Translations under genes and position numbers: made by a program | Notes under the pieces: model-generated | Databases searched by the model: none | Seen by the model: only the letters and a program-made list of their open reading frames with translations | What the model was told of the DNA's origin: nothing | From: JBBIMP01 sp037444305 | GTDB lineage: Bacteria; Acidobacteriota; UBA6911 | Reading direction: 5' to 3' | Assembly: GCA_037444305.1 (NCBI GenBank) | Contig: JBBIMP010000052.1 | Location: 1 to 31,843 of the forward strand | DNA: 31,843 nucleotides | Part shown: positions 1 through 8,800 of the stretch, piece by piece | How positions within the stretch are numbered: position 1 is the stretch's first letter | Layout: each line of letters opens with the position of its first letter

Positions 1-2
1 TT

Positions 3-1280
3 TACCGGCATTTCATCGCGGGCAAGGGCGATGTCCATTACGACGGCACCGAGTTAAGGCACGGCGGAGTGTGGAAGACCGTGAACAACGGGACGAGCTT
101 CGAGCCGGTCTTCGACCGACAGAGTGTCAGCGCGATCGGCGCACTTGCCCTGGCGCCGTCCAATCCCGAGATCCTCTGGGTGGGGACCGGGGATGCCTCC
201 TGCACCAGAAGCGCCTATTGGGGCGACGGGGTGTACAAGTCGCCGGATGGCGGGAAAACCTGGGAGCACATGGGGCTGTCGGATACTCATCACATAAGCA
301 GAATCGTGGTTCATCCGGCAAATCCTCAGATCGTCTACGTGGCCGCCCTGGGGCGCCTCTACACCGAGAATGAAGAGCGGGGCATCTTCAAATCGCCTGA
401 CGGAGGGCGCACCTGGCGGAAAATCCTCTACGAGGGCAGCCTGGCCGGGGCGGTGGACCTGGTGATGGATCGGCGCAACCCCGACACGCTTTACGCGGCG
501 ACCTACCAGTGCAGGAGGGACGGTTGGCGCTTGCACGATGGCGGGCCGCACAGCGCCATCTTCAAAACCACCGACGGTGGGGCAACATGGAGCAGGCTGG
601 GGAGCGGCCTGCCCGGCGGGACGATCGGGCGCATAGGACTCGATCTCCACCGGAAAAATCCGGCGATCATCTATGCCGTCATCGAGAACCGCAATGAACG
701 TCCGCCCACGGAAAACGAAGCCAAACAGGATCGTGACCGGGGCGTGGAACCCCGCAACCGGATAATAGGCGGCGAGGTCTACCGGAGCGACGACGGCGGC
801 CGCGCTTGGCGAAAGATGAACTCGCCGCAGGACGACGTCAGCAACAAGACCGGCTACGCCTTCAACCAGATCAGGGTCGACCCGGAGAATCCCGACAGGA
901 TCTTCATCACGGGATCCAGCCTGATTCACTCCGAAGACGGCGGGCGTACCTGGATCGGGCTGCGCAATCCGCAGGGGAGAACGTTCCGCCTTTATGGAGA
1001 CGGCATCCCGGTCACGCCCAATGAACCCAGCGGCATCACTCTCTTCTACCACCTGAAGGAGCAGGCCAAGGAACAGGTCGCCGTGACGATCCAAGATGGT
1101 CGCGGCGAAGTCATCAGGATTCTCGCGGCCCCGGGGAATCCGGGGCTGAACCGGGTCGCCTGGGATTTGAATGACGCGAACAGAAGGGAATTGCCGGCCG
1201 GTGAGTACACGGCTGCTCTGCAGGTGGGAGAAAAGACGGTCCGGCAAAATGTGAGAATCCTCCCTCAGCCCGCAAGATGA
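3..1280 (+). CDS. BNR/sortilin-type beta-propeller protein, 5' partial, probably internally deleted
   Basis: The frame is open to the left edge of the window, so the start lies upstream. The first GTG at 69 falls inside the conserved GGVWKT segment and is not a real start. Repeated Asp-box motifs (SPDGGKTW, SPDGGRTW, TTDGGATW, SDDGGRAW, SEDGGRTW) mark blades of a VPS10/sortilin or 'glycosyl hydrolase' BNR propeller, usually an exported protein of about 1000 residues. The last ~100 residues resemble a FlgD-like or Ig-like C-terminal domain (FYHLKE, then GLNRVAWDL, then PAGEYTAAL). Only about five blades separate the N-terminal part from that domain. The text passes from SEDGGRTW straight to the linker, so I infer loss of the second propeller half in frame. 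The substrate is unknown and no enzymatic residues can be assigned. It lies 57 bp upstream of the aminopeptidase gene on the same strand. Confidence 0.75.
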   Translation, partial: YRHFIAGKGDVHYDGTELRHGGVWKTVNNGTSFEPVFDRQSVSAIGALALAPSNPEILWVGTGDASCTRSAYWGDGVYKSPDGGKTWEHMGLSDTHHISRIVVHPANPQIVYVAALGRLYTENEERGIFKSPDGGRTWRKILYEGSLAGAVDLVMDRRNPDTLYAATYQCRRDGWRLHDGGPHSAIFKTTDGGATWSRLGSGLPGGTIGRIGLDLHRKNPAIIYAVIENRNERPPTENEAKQDRDRGVEPRNRIIGGEVYRSDDGGRAWRKMNSPQDDVSNKTGYAFNQIRVDPENPDRIFITGSSLIHSEDGGRTWIGLRNPQGRTFRLYGDGIPVTPNEPSGITLFYHLKEQAKEQVAVTIQDGRGEVIRILAAPGNPGLNRVAWDLNDANRRELPAGEYTAALQVGEKTVRQNVRILPQPAR

Positions 1281-1337
1281 GGATATTGGCTGCAGCCCGG
1301 GCGCCTGCAGCGAAAGGACAGACAAGGAGAAAACTCA

Positions 1338-2738
1338 ATGCGAATCGCAGCGATGCTTGGTGTCGGGCTACTTCTCTTTTCCACGCTTTCATGGGGGCAG
1401 GAATACCAGGCGCATTTTCCGCCGGAGGAGTTCAAGGCCCGGAGGGACAAGGTCTTCGATCGAATCGGAGACAATGCGGTCGCTGTTCTCCAGGGCGCAC
1501 CCGATCCCGGAGGCTACATCTACCCGCGACAGTCCAACGCATTTTACTACCTCTGCGGCGTGGAGAATTTTCACTCCTATCTGCTCCTGGACGGCCGGAC
1601 GAGGAAAACCACTCTCTACCTTCTTACGGGCAGCGGCCAGGGCCGGGGCGCCCGGGTGCTCTCCGCCGAAAATCCGGATGCCGTGAAAGGGCTGACTGGA
1701 GTGGACGAAGTGCTGCCCGTGGAAAAGCTGACCGGCTTGCGCATCGGCGTCATTTATGCTCCCTTCGGGGCGGCCGAGGGGCAGGGACAGACGCGAGGCG
1801 GCGTCCAGGGGCGGAACACCAGGGCATTGGCGGATCCTTGGGACGGGCGCGTTTCGCGCGAGGCGAACTTCATCGCGCTTCTTATGACACGCAATCCGCG
1901 ATCTGAGATCCGGGACCTGACGCCGGTTCTGGATGAACTGCGAAGCATCAAGAGCCCGCTCGAGATCGAGCTGATGCGGCGTGCGGGACAGCTGTCCGCC
2001 CTGGCTGTGGTCGAGGCGATGCGCAGCACCAGGCCCGGCCTGTACGAGTATCAGCTGGAGGCGGCAGCGCGCTACATCTTCGCCCTGAACGGCGCTCGGC
2101 TCGAGGGGTACCGGGCCATCATTGCCTCGGGAGTCCAGAACATCTGGGACGCTCATTATTTCTTTAATTCGAGTCCGCTGAAGGACGGAGACCTCATACT
2201 GATGGACTATGCACCGGACTACGGCTACTACACGAGCGACATCGGCAGAATGTGGCCGGTGAACGGGAAGTTCAGCCCCTGGCAGCGGGAACTGTGCCAG
2301 TTCATCCTGGAGTACCACAAGGCCATCCTGAAACGGATCCGGCCGGGCGCGGTCGTGAAGGAGGTGATGGCGGAGGCCGCCGCGGAGATGGAGGCGGTGT
2401 TTGCCCGGACGCGCTTCTCCAAGCCGGAATACGAAAAGGCCGCGAGGCAATTGGTCCGGACCGGGGGCGGCGTATTCTCCCACACGGTGGGGATGGCGGT
2501 GCACGATGTGGGCAGCTACGCATCGGCACCTCTGAAGAAAGGGCAGGTGTTCAGCATCGACCCGCAACTGCGCGTGCCCGAGGAAAACCTGTACCTGCGG
2601 ATCGAGGACACGGTGGTGGTCACCGATGACGGCGTGGAGATCCTGACCCGGCTTGCCCCCATGGAACTGGACGAAATCGAAAAGCTCGTGCAGGGCGAGG
2701 GACTCCTGCAGCGGTTTCCCCCTACGCCAAAACCGTGA
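1338..2738 (+). CDS. Exported Xaa-Pro aminopeptidase (aminopeptidase P, peptidase family M24)
   Basis: A 466-residue protein that starts at ATG 1338 behind a good ribosome-binding site (AAGGAG, 8 nt upstream). Residues 1-20 form a signal peptide ending near SWGQ, so the enzyme is probably periplasmic. Residues ~27-165 match the aminopeptidase P N-terminal domain, and ~205-460 are the pita-bread catalytic domain. The dinuclear metal ligands can be read as D290 and D301 (MDYAP, TSDIGR), H382 (FSHTVGM) and E423 (RIEDTVVV). The usual fourth-position Glu (IEPG in most members) is D408 here (SIDPQ). The enzyme should remove N-terminal residues preceding proline from peptides. The exported metalloprotease gene follows 27 bp downstream, so the two may form a small peptide-processing unit. 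The function is firm at family level. Confidence 0.9.
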   Translation: MRIAAMLGVGLLLFSTLSWGQEYQAHFPPEEFKARRDKVFDRIGDNAVAVLQGAPDPGGYIYPRQSNAFYYLCGVENFHSYLLLDGRTRKTTLYLLTGSGQGRGARVLSAENPDAVKGLTGVDEVLPVEKLTGLRIGVIYAPFGAAEGQGQTRGGVQGRNTRALADPWDGRVSREANFIALLMTRNPRSEIRDLTPVLDELRSIKSPLEIELMRRAGQLSALAVVEAMRSTRPGLYEYQLEAAARYIFALNGARLEGYRAIIASGVQNIWDAHYFFNSSPLKDGDLILMDYAPDYGYYTSDIGRMWPVNGKFSPWQRELCQFILEYHKAILKRIRPGAVVKEVMAEAAAEMEAVFARTRFSKPEYEKAARQLVRTGGGVFSHTVGMAVHDVGSYASAPLKKGQVFSIDPQLRVPEENLYLRIEDTVVVTDDGVEILTRLAPMELDEIEKLVQGEGLLQRFPPTPKP

Positions 2739-2765
2739 CAATTTGTGTTCGACGGAGGGCCTCTC

Positions 2766-3494
2766 ATGGCTGCAACTCTTGGAAGGCTGATTTTGATCCC
2801 CGCGATCGTGTGTGGCGCCGCGTCTGCCTCCGCAGGCGATCAGCCTGCTGCCGTCCCGTCTCCCCAGGCAAAACCGCAAATCTCGGACATCATAAGAATC
2901 AACCCGCCGGAGCAGGACTTCTACGCCAAGAAGATCGATTGCCTGGGGGTGTGGATCAAGGCGCCCGAGGCTGTGGCGGATGAAGCGCTCCTCGAAGCCT
3001 GCCGCCGGATCCATTTCCAGATCAGCCGGAACGAAGGCATCCGGCACAACCTCGTCGAAGTCGGTGCAGGACTGCACATCATCGGCAAGGACCAGGTGAC
3101 CTCCGACCTGCCGGAAAACCGGCACTGGAAGGGGAGACCGTACGAGGGAAATCTGACCATCGACCAGCGGACACGCGGCATAGGCGGGCGCGTGGCCAGC
3201 TGCGGGGAGGAGAACCTCCTCAGGCTCGAAAACGACCGCTATCGGGGGCGCGACATCTGCAGTCACGAGTTTGCGCACACGATACTCAACTATGCGGCGG
3301 ACGCAGCGATGCGCAAGCGGGTGGAGGAGCAGTTCACCCGGTCGACAGCCGAGGGGAAGTGGAAAAGGGCTTACGGAGGGTCGAATTTCAACGAGTACTT
3401 CTCCGAACTGACGATGTGGTACGTGGGCACGCGCGGGCACTGGCACTACGGAATTTCTTCTGTCTTTCCGAGGTGGTTTTGGTCCTCAGGGTGA
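2766..3494 (+). CDS. Exported HEXXH zinc metalloprotease-like protein, C-terminally truncated
   Basis: I chose ATG 2766 over the in-frame GTG at 2745 because GGAGG at 2754-2758 sits 7 nt before it and it opens directly into a signal peptide (cleavage near ASASAG). The 242-residue product carries a zincin motif, H167-E-F-A-H171 (CSHEFAHTI). A nearby NEYFSE segment (E210, E214) could supply the third zinc ligand and resembles lethal-factor-like or 'neutral' zincins. After MWYVGTRG the protein switches to HWHYGISSVFPRWFWSSG, which looks like out-of-frame or unrelated tail sequence, and it ends inside the 3' end of the convergent propeller gene (9-bp overlap). I infer loss of the original C-terminus by deletion or frameshift. 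The catalytic motif survives, but I cannot tell whether the protein is active. No confident family name. Confidence 0.7.
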   Translation: MAATLGRLILIPAIVCGAASASAGDQPAAVPSPQAKPQISDIIRINPPEQDFYAKKIDCLGVWIKAPEAVADEALLEACRRIHFQISRNEGIRHNLVEVGAGLHIIGKDQVTSDLPENRHWKGRPYEGNLTIDQRTRGIGGRVASCGEENLLRLENDRYRGRDICSHEFAHTILNYAADAAMRKRVEEQFTRSTAEGKWKRAYGGSNFNEYFSELTMWYVGTRGHWHYGISSVFPRWFWSSG

Positions 3495-4787
3495 GGTCCC
3501 CACGGCGAACAGGTGGTGCTCGGAGCGGATGAAGATCCGCCCGGCGGCTGCCGCGAGCGAAGCACGGCAGACCTCGTTCAGCGGGTTGCGCGACAGCACT
3601 TCGAATTCCCGGCCGGCTTTCAGAACCACCGTCTCGCCCTCCTCGTTGAGCAGGTAGATCCGCCCCCCGGCGCCCACGGGCGACGCGGTGAAGTTCCCTC
3701 CCACCCGTTCCGTCCAGATCGTCTCGCCATCCCTGGCGTCAATGCAGCGCACTACTCCGACCTCGGTCGCCATATAGAGCAGGCCCTCGTAGTACAGCAG
3801 GGAAGACACGTAGGGCGCTCCCGTCGGCTTGCGCCAAATCACGTGGCTGTCGCTCACCTCGCCCCGCCCGCCGGGGCGGATCGCCAGGTAGGGGCCGCTG
3901 TTGTACCCGCGGCTCGTGTAGATGACTCCCCCGGCGCTGACCGCCATGGGCACGGGAACCCTGCAGTCGCCGTCGGCGTGCCAGAGGAGCCGTCCCGTTA
4001 CCGGGTCGTAGGCATCGATGCGGTTGTTGGAGTTGACGATCAGCTCCTGGCCGCCTTCTGCCTCGACGACGAGGGGAGTGCTGTAGGAGCGCAGGCCGTC
4101 GCCGCGCCCGGTCCGCCAGAGCGTTTTTCCGGTCTGCCGGTCGAGCGCGAGCAGATAGGCCGCCGGCTCATGGTCGCACTGAAGTATGAGAGTGTCCTGG
4201 AAGACGACGGGCGAACTCCCGTGTCCCCACTGCAATTGGAAAGGGGATATCTCCTTCCCCAGGTTCCGTTGCCACAGCACCCGGCCGGCGAAATCCAGCG
4301 CCAGCAGTTGGCCGGTCCCGAACAGGGCGTAGAGCCGTTCCCCGTCGGTGACCGGACTGGCGGAGGCAAGATTGTGGAAGGCGTGCACCGGGGGCAGCGG
4401 TGTTTCCGCGGGCACGCGATGCTCCCAGAGCAGTCGGCCATCCGCCAGGCGCAGGCACTGCACGAGGAAGATCACCGGCTGGTCATCGGGCGGCACCGGT
4501 CCCTCATAGCGCGCCGACCGCGCTGCGACCTTCCCGTTGCCCAACTGCGAGGTCACGAATACCTTGCCCTGCCAGATGATGGGCGTCGACATGCCACGCC
4601 CCGGCACACGAACCTTCCACGCCACGTTCTCCTCCGCGCTCCACTTGAGCGGCAGGCTGGTTTCCGTGGAGATGCCGTTGGCCTCGGGGCCGCGCCAGTG
4701 CGGCCAGTTCCCGGCAGAAGAATCACCCGAAATTACGGCGGGAAGAAGCAAGGCCATCCAGAAAAACCGAACAAAAATCCGTGCCAT
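3486..4787 (-). CDS. Secreted PQQ-like beta-propeller repeat protein
   Basis: A 433-residue protein on the minus strand. ATG at 4787 follows an AAGGGAGG site 6 nt upstream. Residues 1-25 are a signal peptide, followed by the motif NWPHWRGP and then WSAEENVAWKV and STPIIW. These are shared with the four other propellers of this window. The rest is a run of PQQ_2 / BamB-like blades of the form LYALFGTGQLLALD, LLALDRQTGKTLWRT and GRLLWHADGD. No quinoprotein dehydrogenase catalytic Glu/Asp or disulfide signature is evident, so a cofactor-free binding or scaffolding propeller is as likely as an enzyme. The methyltransferase gene ends 15 bp upstream on the same strand, so the two are probably co-transcribed. 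Its 3' end overlaps the truncated metalloprotease gene. Family assignment is firm; the role is unknown. Confidence 0.88.
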   Translation of the reverse strand: MARIFVRFFWMALLLPAVISGDSSAGNWPHWRGPEANGISTETSLPLKWSAEENVAWKVRVPGRGMSTPIIWQGKVFVTSQLGNGKVAARSARYEGPVPPDDQPVIFLVQCLRLADGRLLWEHRVPAETPLPPVHAFHNLASASPVTDGERLYALFGTGQLLALDFAGRVLWQRNLGKEISPFQLQWGHGSSPVVFQDTLILQCDHEPAAYLLALDRQTGKTLWRTGRGDGLRSYSTPLVVEAEGGQELIVNSNNRIDAYDPVTGRLLWHADGDCRVPVPMAVSAGGVIYTSRGYNSGPYLAIRPGGRGEVSDSHVIWRKPTGAPYVSSLLYYEGLLYMATEVGVVRCIDARDGETIWTERVGGNFTASPVGAGGRIYLLNEEGETVVLKAGREFEVLSRNPLNEVCRASLAAAAGRIFIRSEHHLFAVGTSP

Positions 4788-4802
4788 TAACCCTCCCTTG
4801 AT

Positions 4803-5495
4803 CTAGGGTGAAACCGCCAGGACGATTTCGACGGGCACCCACATCTTCATCGTCCGGGCGCGAACTGTCCGGAATCCTGCCGACTCCACGGCCCGCCGGA
4901 CGAAGATCGGCCGGCAGTCGAGGAAGTTGGGAAAATGCCTGTGCGTCCATTCGAAAACCCGCACCATGGCGTTCGCGCGGCCTTCTTTGGACATGCCGAC
5001 CACTACGATTCGTCCCTTCGGCCCGAGGACACGCCGGCACTCGGCCAGCACCTCCGGGATTTCCGGCGTGTCGAACAGCTCCAGCGTGAAGCTCATGAAG
5101 ACCGCATCCACGGATCGTTCCGTGAGCGGCAGGTGCATGGCATCTCCGCAAACGAGGTGGACGCTGCCCTCCAATCCTTTCCTGCAGACAGTCTCTCCTG
5201 CAACCCTGAGCATTCCCTCGGAGAGGTCGACGCCGAAGACGGCCCCGCCGGGCGCGGTTGCCGGCGCGAGGGATGCCAGGCAGCGCCCGGTGCCGAAGCC
5301 GATCTCCAGGATCCTGTCCCCCGGCTTCGGGTCAAGCTCCTGCAGCCCCGCCGCGCGCACCGGTTCCTCGCTCCGCTCGGCCAGCAGGTCATAGACTCCG
5401 CTGATCTTGTCGTAGAAAGCGCGGGTTTCCCTCCTCGACTGAAAAACCCTCAGGATGTTTCCCCGGCCGTTCCGGGGTTTGTGTTCGGAGATCAT
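4803..5495 (-). CDS. Class I SAM-dependent methyltransferase (UbiE/Methyltransf_11 type)
   Basis: The Rossmann-fold methyltransferase motifs are in order: motif I ILEIGFGTGRCL binds SAM, VFGVDLSEGML carries the acidic ribose-binding residue, then GDAMHLPLTERSVDAVF, and the post-motif ECRRVLGPKGRIVVVG. The N-terminal FYDKISGVYDLL is typical of UbiE/COQ5-like and related small-molecule methyltransferases. I place the start at ATG 5495, which has a modest AGGTG about 6 nt upstream and gives 230 residues. A GTG at 5540 would add 15 residues of low-complexity start. No signal peptide is seen, so it should be cytoplasmic. The substrate cannot be read from sequence. It lies 15 bp ahead of the PQQ propeller gene and likely shares its transcript. 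Confidence 0.85.
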   Translation of the reverse strand: MISEHKPRNGRGNILRVFQSRRETRAFYDKISGVYDLLAERSEEPVRAAGLQELDPKPGDRILEIGFGTGRCLASLAPATAPGGAVFGVDLSEGMLRVAGETVCRKGLEGSVHLVCGDAMHLPLTERSVDAVFMSFTLELFDTPEIPEVLAECRRVLGPKGRIVVVGMSKEGRANAMVRVFEWTHRHFPNFLDCRPIFVRRAVESAGFRTVRARTMKMWVPVEIVLAVSP

Positions 5496-5555
5496 GCTGC
5501 ACCTGCCGGCTGGGGACGAGCCGTCGTTCGACTGTAACACCGCACTGCGCCTTCC

Positions 5556-5747
5556 TCAACCGGGAAGCCCCTGCCTGCTGCCACCGTGTGATTCCTCTTC
5601 CGCTCGCAGTTCCTCGGGCGGTTTGATCCCGCGGAAAGCCGCGTAGAGCAGCAGGTCGTAGCCGATCTTCATGGCCGCTCCCACGATGCACAAATAGGAA
5701 ATGGTGTCAAGCCTTGAAAATGTACAGGATTCTTTCCGGAGTCTCAA
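5556..5747 (-). pseudogene. Remnant of the C-terminus of an MFS-type transporter
   Basis: A short frame ends in IVGAAMKIGYDLLLYAAFRG followed by IKPPEELRAEEE. In my recall this resembles the last transmembrane helix and charged tail of MFS sugar or metabolite permeases (…LKI-x-YDLLLY-x-x-FR…PPEE). Only about 50 residues survive. The frame has just a TTG as a possible start and is cut off upstream exactly where the palindrome at 5724-5799 begins, since its first codons lie inside the left palindrome arm. I read it as the stump of a gene whose remaining ~350 codons were lost. A small single-helix membrane protein cannot be excluded. Confidence 0.4.
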
Positions 5748-5799
5748 AGCAGTCTCGTGACGGACGCTCGCGTGCGTCAGGCTCCGGAAGGAATCCTGT
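5724..5799. repeat. Large imperfect palindrome with nested hairpins
   Basis: The outer arms 5724-5741 (ACAGGATTCTTTCCGGAG) and 5782-5799 are inverted copies with one mismatch in 18. A second hairpin is nested inside: 5758-5767 (TGACGGACGC) pairs with 5770-5779 (GCGTGCGTCA) with one mismatch and a 2-nt centre. It sits between the permease gene and the transporter remnant. It could be a bidirectional terminator, a REP-like element or the scar of a small mobile element. No T-tract follows either arm. Confidence 0.6.
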
Positions 5800-5883
5800 G
5801 CACCATGGGATCTCGATCAGCGGAGTTCGAGCCAAAAACGAATTTTCACGGCCCGACACCGGCGGCTCTGCTAGACTCCTGGC

Positions 5884-8800
5884 ATGAAGAGGCGAATGAC
5901 TCTCGCCCGGCTCATCCATCGCAACCTGGTTCACTACTGGCGCACGAACCTCGCGGTCCTGGCAGGGGTGGCAACCGCGGTCTCGGTCCTCTCGGGCGCT
6001 CTCCTGGTCGGGGAATCCGTCCGCAGCAGCCTTCGCAACCTGGTTTATCAGCGGCTCGGTGCGTCGGCGTACCTGGTTGCGGCGGACCGCTTTTTCCGCG
6101 AGGAGCTCGCGGACGAGCTGGAGCCCGGGACGGATCCCGTTGCCCTGCGGCAGGCTGCGCCCGTGATCCACCTCGAGGGAGTGCTGGTCCGGGAGCAGAC
6201 CGGTGCGAGGGCGCTCAAAGTCAACGTTTTCGGCATCGACGCTCGGTTCTGGCAAATCCATGGACAAAACATCCGGCCCGCGCCGCAGGGGCGAGAGGCT
6301 CTCATCGGCGCGCCGCTGGCAGAGAAGCTGGGCGCCCGGCCGGGCGACGCGCTCCTCCTCCGGCTCGAGACCCAACAGGCCATTCCCAGGGAGTCGCTTT
6401 ACGGGCGGCGCGAAAGCGTCGGCAGAACCATCCGGCTCGACTGCAGCGGGATCCTGTCCGCAGAGGAGCTGGGCGAGTTCTCGCTGAGGCCCAGCCAGGC
6501 AACGGTCCATACCATCTTTGTGCCCCTGTCGCGCCTCCAGCGGGACCTGACGCAACCGGGGCGCGCAAACACCGTCCTGCTTGCCGCCGGGTCGGGAAGC
6601 GGCAAGCGGGAAGCCGTCAGCAGCCTGCTGGCGGCCCGTGCCACGCTGGAGGATCTCGGCATCAGGCTCCGGCCACTCGCCGCTCACCGGGTGATCTTGA
6701 TCGAAAGCCCCCGCATGCTCATCGACGACGCGGTGGCGCAGGCGGCTTTTGCAGCTGCTGCGGAGGCCGGCTTTGAAAGCTCCGGCGTCCTGACCTACAT
6801 GGCCAATTCCATCCGCAGCGGCGGCCGCGAGATTCCCTACTCCATCATTACCGCCGCCGACCTCGGCAAAGGCGCGCTGGCGTCCGTCAGCCTGAGCGAA
6901 GGCTTGTCCCCCTCCCGGGAGCCGGACCCCGATCGGGATGCCATCTGGTTGAACGAATGGGCGGCGCGGGACCTCGGCGTCCAGCCGGGGGCGGCGGTGG
7001 AGGTCGACTTCTACCTCTGGCAGGACGAAGGCAGGCTGGCAACGCGAACCGCCCGCTTCCGGTTCTCCGGCGCGGTTCGCATCGGGGGAGACATCTCTGC
7101 CGAGCTGACACCCGACTATCCGGGCATTACGGAGGCCCGCGCCATCGGCGACTGGGACCCGCCCTTCCCCATCGACCTGCAGCGCATCCGGCCGCAGGAC
7201 GAGGAATACTGGAATCGTCACAAGGCCACGCCCAAGGCCTTCGTCTCGCTCGCGGCCGGGCAGGAGCTGTGGCGGAGCCGCTACGGGAACCTCTCCGCTG
7301 TTCGCGTAGCCATTCCCGGGGGCACCGATCCGGATGCTGCCGCCGAAGAGCTCTCGCAGCGTCTGCGCCGCCGCGTTCATCCTGAAGAGGCGGGTTTCTC
7401 CATCATCGATCTGGGCGAGCAGGGCCTCACCGCTTCCCGCGGGCCCACGGATTTCGGCGAGTATTTCGTCTATTTCAGCTTTTTTCTCATCGTCTCGGCC
7501 GTTCTCCTCGCAGCCCTCTTCTTCCGCCTGGGTGTCGAGCAGCGGGTGCGCGAGATCGGGACGCTCCGGGCGCTGGGCTTTCCGCTGGCAACCCTTCAGC
7601 GGATCTTCCTGGCCGAGGGGGCCTTCCTGTCGCTCGCCGGCAGCCTGGCGGGCCTGCTGGGAGCCATAGCCTACGGCGGCCTGATGATGTTCGGCCTGCG
7701 CACCTGGTGGGTTGGGGCGGTCGGAACGCGAAGCCTGTTTTTGTCGGTGTCCTCGATCCACCTCGCACTCGGCGCAGCGGCCGGCATCCTGGTGTCGCTG
7801 GCAACCATCGCCTGGACGCTGCGGGGTCTCCGGCGGAATCCGCCCCGCGCCTTACTCGCCGGGGCACTGGAGTCGTTCGCTCTGCGCCGCCGGCGTGCCC
7901 GCAGCGTTGGAATCGTTTCCGCCGCATCGTTTGTTGCCGCCGGCTTGCTGCTGGCGGCCGCCGCCTTCGGGGCTCTGCCCGACGTGGCGGGATTCTTCGG
8001 CGCGGGCTTTCTTCTGCTCATCTCGGCGTTGGGAGTCGCCGCGCTCTACCTGAGGCGCCCCGAACCGCGACTGCTTTCCGGGCGCGGTTGGGCGCCCCTG
8101 GTTCGCCTCGGGGCCAGGAACTGCACCTACAGGCCGGGCCGCAGCCTGCTGAGCATTTCCCTGATCGCCGCCGCCACTTTCATCATCGTATCGACAGAAG
8201 CCTTCCGCCGCGACCCGGCGGGTATTTCCCTCGACCGGGAGTCGGGCACAGGGGGATACCCCCTCCTGGCCGCCTCCTCGCTGCCGGTCCTCTACGATCC
8301 CAACAATGATGAAGGGCGCGAAGCCCTTGGCATCACCGCCTCCGAGTTGCCCAACCTCGAATCCCTGCGGTTCGTCCCGTTTCGTGTGCGCCCAGGAGAC
8401 GACACGAGCTGCCTGAATCTCTACGCACCGCAGAACCCGCGCGTGCTCGGCGTCCCACCCTCGTTCATCGCCGAAGGAAGATTTTCATTCCAGGACTCGC
8501 TGTCCGCCTCGCCGGAGGAAGAACTGAATCCTTGGCTGCTGCTGGAATCCGGGACCCCGGATGACGCCATTCCGGCCATAGGTGATGCCAACACAATCCA
8601 GTACATCCTGCACCTCAAGGTCGGCGGTGAGCTTGCCGTTCGCAGCAGCGCGGGCGCCCCGGTCAAGCTGCGGCTGGTAGCCGCCCTGCGGGACAGCATC
8701 TTCCAGGGGGAGTTGCTCATTTCCGAAGCAAACTTTCTGCGGCTGTTTCCCGCGCATGAGGGGTTCCGTTTCTTCCTGCTCGATGCCCCGCCTCAAAGCG

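Noticed and set aside
1389..3446. Long antisense open frame (~685 codons) opposite the aminopeptidase and metalloprotease genes
   Set aside because: It is rich in His, Arg, Val and Pro with no domain, start signal or hydrophobic pattern, as expected opposite GC-rich coding DNA. The plus-strand frames carry clear motifs.
3486..4787. PQQ-dependent alcohol dehydrogenase
   Set aside because: Too short (433 residues against ~600), with no catalytic Asp, calcium site or vicinal disulfide pattern visible; fits the BamB-like PQQ_2 group.
5707..7761. Long antisense open frame opposite the FtsX permease
   Set aside because: Composition is typical of a shadow frame; the permease frame has transmembrane and FtsX motifs throughout.
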